Shown here: one piece after another, positions 7,191 to 8,497 of the stretch | Layout of the letters: every line of letters begins with the position of its first letter | How positions within the stretch are numbered: the first letter of the stretch is position 1 | Assembly (NCBI GenBank): GCA_017543725.1 | Contig: JAFYFO010000154.1 | Coordinates: 1 to 8,497 of the forward strand | Source: Eubacterium sp. | GTDB lineage: Bacteria; Bacillota; Clostridia; Oscillospirales; Acutalibacteraceae | DNA length: 8,497 bases | Direction of reading: 5' to 3' | Program-made: the position numbers and the translations under genes | The notes under the pieces: model-generated | The model's database searches: none | Told to the model about the DNA's origin: nothing | The model's input: only the letters and a program-made list of their open reading frames with translations

Positions 7191-7232
7191 AACCCTTATA
7201 AAAAGCCTAATAAAAACAATAACTAAAGGGTT
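7191..7232 (+). other. Weak inverted repeat in the 208-bp gap before the small ORF
   Basis: AACCCTT (7191-7197) and AAGGGTT (7226-7232) are perfect 7-bp inverted arms about 28 nt apart. The gap 7082-7291 is otherwise AT-rich. It contains a 32-codon ORF (7128-7226) with no ribosome binding site and no recognisable product, and no convincing promoter could be placed. Confidence 0.25.
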
Positions 7233-7291
7233 CGGAAATTTATCTGGACTTTCAGGATAAGTTATGGTATTGCTTTTTGTGAGGTGATACG

Positions 7292-7552
7292 ATGACAACG
7301 CTTGGAAATCTATATAACGGAAACATCGTCCCCTGCGATTCGGAGATGATGAAAAGCAACCCGAGGTACAAAGAAGGGCTTGCACTTATCGGCAGACTTC
7401 AACAGGAATTAGCCGAAACTCTGAACGAAGAACAGAAGGAACTCTTTGAAAAATACCTCACGGCAGCGAATGAATTATCCGTTGTGATTGACGAAGAAGT
7501 GTTCAAAGCAGGCTACCGCCTGGCGACAAAGATAATGATTGAATGTATGTAA
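7292..7552 (+). CDS. Small conserved-looking protein of unknown function (possibly DUF6809)
   Basis: This is an 86-residue cytoplasmic protein with no signal peptide or membrane segment. The start ATG 7292 follows GAGGTG at 7281-7286. It opens TLGNLYNGNIVPCD, then has an acidic, Gln/Glu/Leu-rich helical middle (about 28-62, GRLQQELAETLNEEQKE onward), and ends in a hydrophobic helix with FKAGYRLATKIMIE. This layout resembles from memory a Firmicutes small-protein family, DUF6809, in which an LYYGNI...P opening and a GF/GYRLGA-type end recur; I cannot confirm it without a profile search. No function is known to me. It is monocistronic, between the operon terminator and the convergent hydrolase. 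Ribosome binding site, codon use and the precisely placed terminator make it a real gene. Confidence 0.8.
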   Translation: MTTLGNLYNGNIVPCDSEMMKSNPRYKEGLALIGRLQQELAETLNEEQKELFEKYLTAANELSVVIDEEVFKAGYRLATKIMIECM

Positions 7553-7580
7553 AAGCCGCCTTGCGTAAGCAGGGCGGTTT
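7553..7580. terminator. Bidirectional terminator between convergent genes
   Basis: AAGCCGCCTTGC (7553-7564) pairs with GCAGGGCGGTTT (7569-7580), 12 bp with two G-T wobbles, around a GTAA (GNRA) loop. It begins right after the stop of the 7292 gene and lies just beyond the minus-strand hydrolase stop (7584-7586). T-rich ends on both strands allow use in both directions. Confidence 0.85.
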
Positions 7581-7583
7581 CGT

Positions 7584-8237
7584 CTATTTCATTAAGTTGA
7601 TAAATGCCTTTGCAGTACGGAGGTCGGAGTCCCTGAAATGATTGCCTTCGTTCCATTCAAGAACGCAGGGAATGTTTTTCTCCTCAAAAATCTGCGCCTG
7701 TTGTCTGATACAGTCTCCGACGGTTGCCATGACTTGATTGCGGGTTTTCTCTTCCTTGTTGCCGAGGCTGAGATAAACCTTCTTTGGCTTAAAATCATTT
7801 GCTTTGGCGTAATCGAGCCAACCGTTAAACCAGACCGAAGGCGAAGCGGCGGCAACGCCGTAGAACAAATTGCTGTTATATCCGCACCAGAGAGCAAACA
7901 GCGCGGCGAGTGAATAGCCGCCGATAATGAGCTTTGTTTCATCGCAAAAAACGTATTCGCTTTTGATTTTCGGGAGCAATTCTTCGGTAAATGCTCTCAG
8001 TGTTTCGTCAGCGTAGCCGCCGAAATTCTGATTGCCGAAAACGGCAGGAGCCTCCCATGGTGACAGTTCGTCGTTCCAACTGTTTACCTTAATTGCAACG
8101 AGCGAGCATGGAGCGCTCACGCTGTCGCAAATGATTTTATATTCATTTTCAAGCACCTCAATATCGTGCCCGTCAACGAATTGAATCAACAAATATTCTG
8201 AATTTTCGTTGATAAAAGTAATGATTTCTCTGTCCAT
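7584..8237 (-). CDS. Esterase D-like alpha/beta hydrolase
   Basis: This 217-residue protein is a putative cytoplasmic serine hydrolase. The nucleophile elbow is IIGGYSLAALFAL, giving Ser109 in G-Y-S-L-A. The SPSVWF motif (132-137) is characteristic of the EsteraseD/Fes (PF00756) family, where it follows the nucleophile. An acidic residue in LGNKEEKTRN (Glu162 or Glu163) and His200 in EGNHFRD complete a plausible triad. There is no signal peptide. The elbow is GYSLAA rather than the more common GHSMGG or GYSLGG, a modest departure. Family members include S-formylglutathione hydrolase, enterochelin and feruloyl esterases, and acyl transferases; the substrate here is not deducible. The start ATG 8237 has GAGGG at 8242-8246, 4 nt upstream. 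It is alone on its strand, with its own promoter and terminator. Confidence 0.85.
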   Translation of the reverse strand: MDREIITFINENSEYLLIQFVDGHDIEVLENEYKIICDSVSAPCSLVAIKVNSWNDELSPWEAPAVFGNQNFGGYADETLRAFTEELLPKIKSEYVFCDETKLIIGGYSLAALFALWCGYNSNLFYGVAAASPSVWFNGWLDYAKANDFKPKKVYLSLGNKEEKTRNQVMATVGDCIRQQAQIFEEKNIPCVLEWNEGNHFRDSDLRTAKAFINLMK

Positions 8238-8263
8238 AATACCCTCGATAAGTTGATATTAGA

Positions 8264-8292
8264 ATTATATATTACACGCAAAATACTGTCAA
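8264..8292 (-). promoter_or_regulatory. Perfect-consensus sigma-A promoter of the hydrolase gene
   Basis: On the minus strand, TTGACA (8287-8292) and TATAAT (8264-8269) are separated by exactly 17 bp. The expected start near 8257 leaves only about a 20-nt leader, leaving little room for leader regulation. Confidence 0.85.
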
Positions 8293-8344
8293 GAAAAATC
8301 ATTTTTGGTGATGACTTTGTGCACGCTTCTGTCCAAGAAACTGT

Positions 8345-8406
8345 ACCTTGTTTAAGATGTTATTGCAACTGAAATGCGCGGGTGTTATTCTTAAACCGGA
8401 CAAGGT
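8345..8406 (+). promoter_or_regulatory. Inverted repeat / possible structured leader of the right-edge gene
   Basis: ACCTTG (8345-8350) pairs with CAAGGT (8401-8406) and TTTAAGA (8351-8357) with TCTTAAA (8389-8395). This gives a 13-bp bulged stem with CCGGA (8396-8400) unpaired on the 3' side and a 31-nt loop. It ends about 19 nt before the AAAGGAGG of the next gene. It matches no riboswitch or T-box that I recognise. It may be a regulatory leader fold; no convincing plus-strand promoter was found upstream. Confidence 0.4.
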
Positions 8407-8443
8407 TCCAGACAAATTTTCAGCAAAGGAGGTTTGCAGATAA
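8357..8443 (+). CDS. Possible 28-codon upstream ORF overlapping the next start (TAATG)
   Basis: ATG 8357 opens 28 sense codons (beginning MLLQLKCAGVILK, with VPDKFSAKEVCR at the end) and stops at TAA 8441-8443, sharing an A with the ATG of the downstream gene. This TAATG arrangement would suit translational coupling. There is no Shine-Dalgarno site before the ATG, and its start lies in the inverted-repeat stem. The frame extends upstream without a stop to about 8315, so it could instead be the tail of a decayed gene. It is weakly supported. Confidence 0.25.
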   Translation: MLLQLKCAGVILKPDKVPDKFSAKEVCR

Positions 8444-8497
8444 TGACCTACACCGAAGTGCAGAATTTCATTAAAGCCGGGCATTTCTTTCTCGTTC
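8443..8497 (+). CDS. Unrecognised protein, first 18 codons (cut by right edge)
   Basis: ATG 8443 follows a strong AAAGGAGG (8425-8432) with a 10-nt spacer, and the frame stays open to the edge, beginning MTYTEVQNFIKAGHFFLV. That is too short to assign a family. It has no signal peptide. The gene is transcribed divergently from the hydrolase, behind a possibly structured leader. The start is supported by the ribosome binding site; the product is unknown. Confidence 0.6.
   Translation, partial: MTYTEVQNFIKAGHFFLV

Noticed and set aside
7592..7942. 116-codon ORF in another minus frame inside the hydrolase gene
   Set aside because: It is a shadow of the esterase frame, which has the catalytic motifs, promoter and ribosome binding site.
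8298..8442. T-box or known riboswitch in the right-edge leader
   Set aside because: No T-box sequence or conserved core of a riboswitch class known to me is present; only a bulged inverted repeat can be supported.
1..8497. CRISPR array, tRNA, rRNA, transposase or phage genes
   Set aside because: No regularly spaced repeats, tRNA-like folds, rRNA sequence or mobile-element proteins were seen on either strand.

Overview
The window looks like chromosomal DNA from an anaerobic Gram-positive Firmicute, probably a gut Clostridia/Oscillospiraceae-type bacterium. The basis is AT-rich intergenic DNA, strong AGGAGG/GAGGTG ribosome binding sites, sigma-A type promoters (TTGACA-17-TATAAT), an EIIA-EIIB-EIIC FruA, and an HPr with the regulatory Ser46. 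The genus assignment is inference only.

Layout. (1) Positions 1-965, minus strand: the N-terminal part of a secreted or surface protein of unknown family that runs off the left edge, with its own promoter at 1027-1055. (2) 966-1468: a long gene-free stretch holding that promoter, an orphan GC-rich palindrome (1139-1180), small AT-rich palindromes, and the promoter of the next operon. (3) 1469-7043, plus strand: a compact five-gene fructose PTS operon, fruR-fruK-fruA-ptsH-ptsI. It opens with a TTGACT-18-TATAAT promoter and ends in a strong intrinsic terminator (7050-7081). (4) 7292-7552, plus: a small conserved-looking protein (possibly DUF6809), convergent with (5) 7584-8237, minus: an EsteraseD-like alpha/beta hydrolase. 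One bidirectional terminator (7553-7580) separates them, and the hydrolase has a perfect-consensus promoter. (6) 8345-8497, plus: a structured leader with an upstream mini-ORF ending in TAATG, then the first 18 codons of an unrecognised gene cut by the right edge.

How the genes work together. EI (ptsI) takes phosphate from PEP and passes it to HPr (ptsH). HPr phosphorylates the EIIA domain of FruA, which passes phosphate to EIIB, and EIIC imports fructose as fructose-1-phosphate. FruK then makes fructose-1,6-bisphosphate for glycolysis. FruR, a DeoR-family repressor, probably senses a sugar phosphate and controls its own operon. The operon therefore encodes the complete phosphorelay, including the general PTS proteins that are often encoded elsewhere.

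No clearly undescribed multi-gene system is visible. The most open items are the orphan palindrome at 1139-1180, the non-terminator hairpin between ptsH and ptsI, the leader/mini-ORF at 8345-8443, and the unidentified proteins at the two edges and at 7292.
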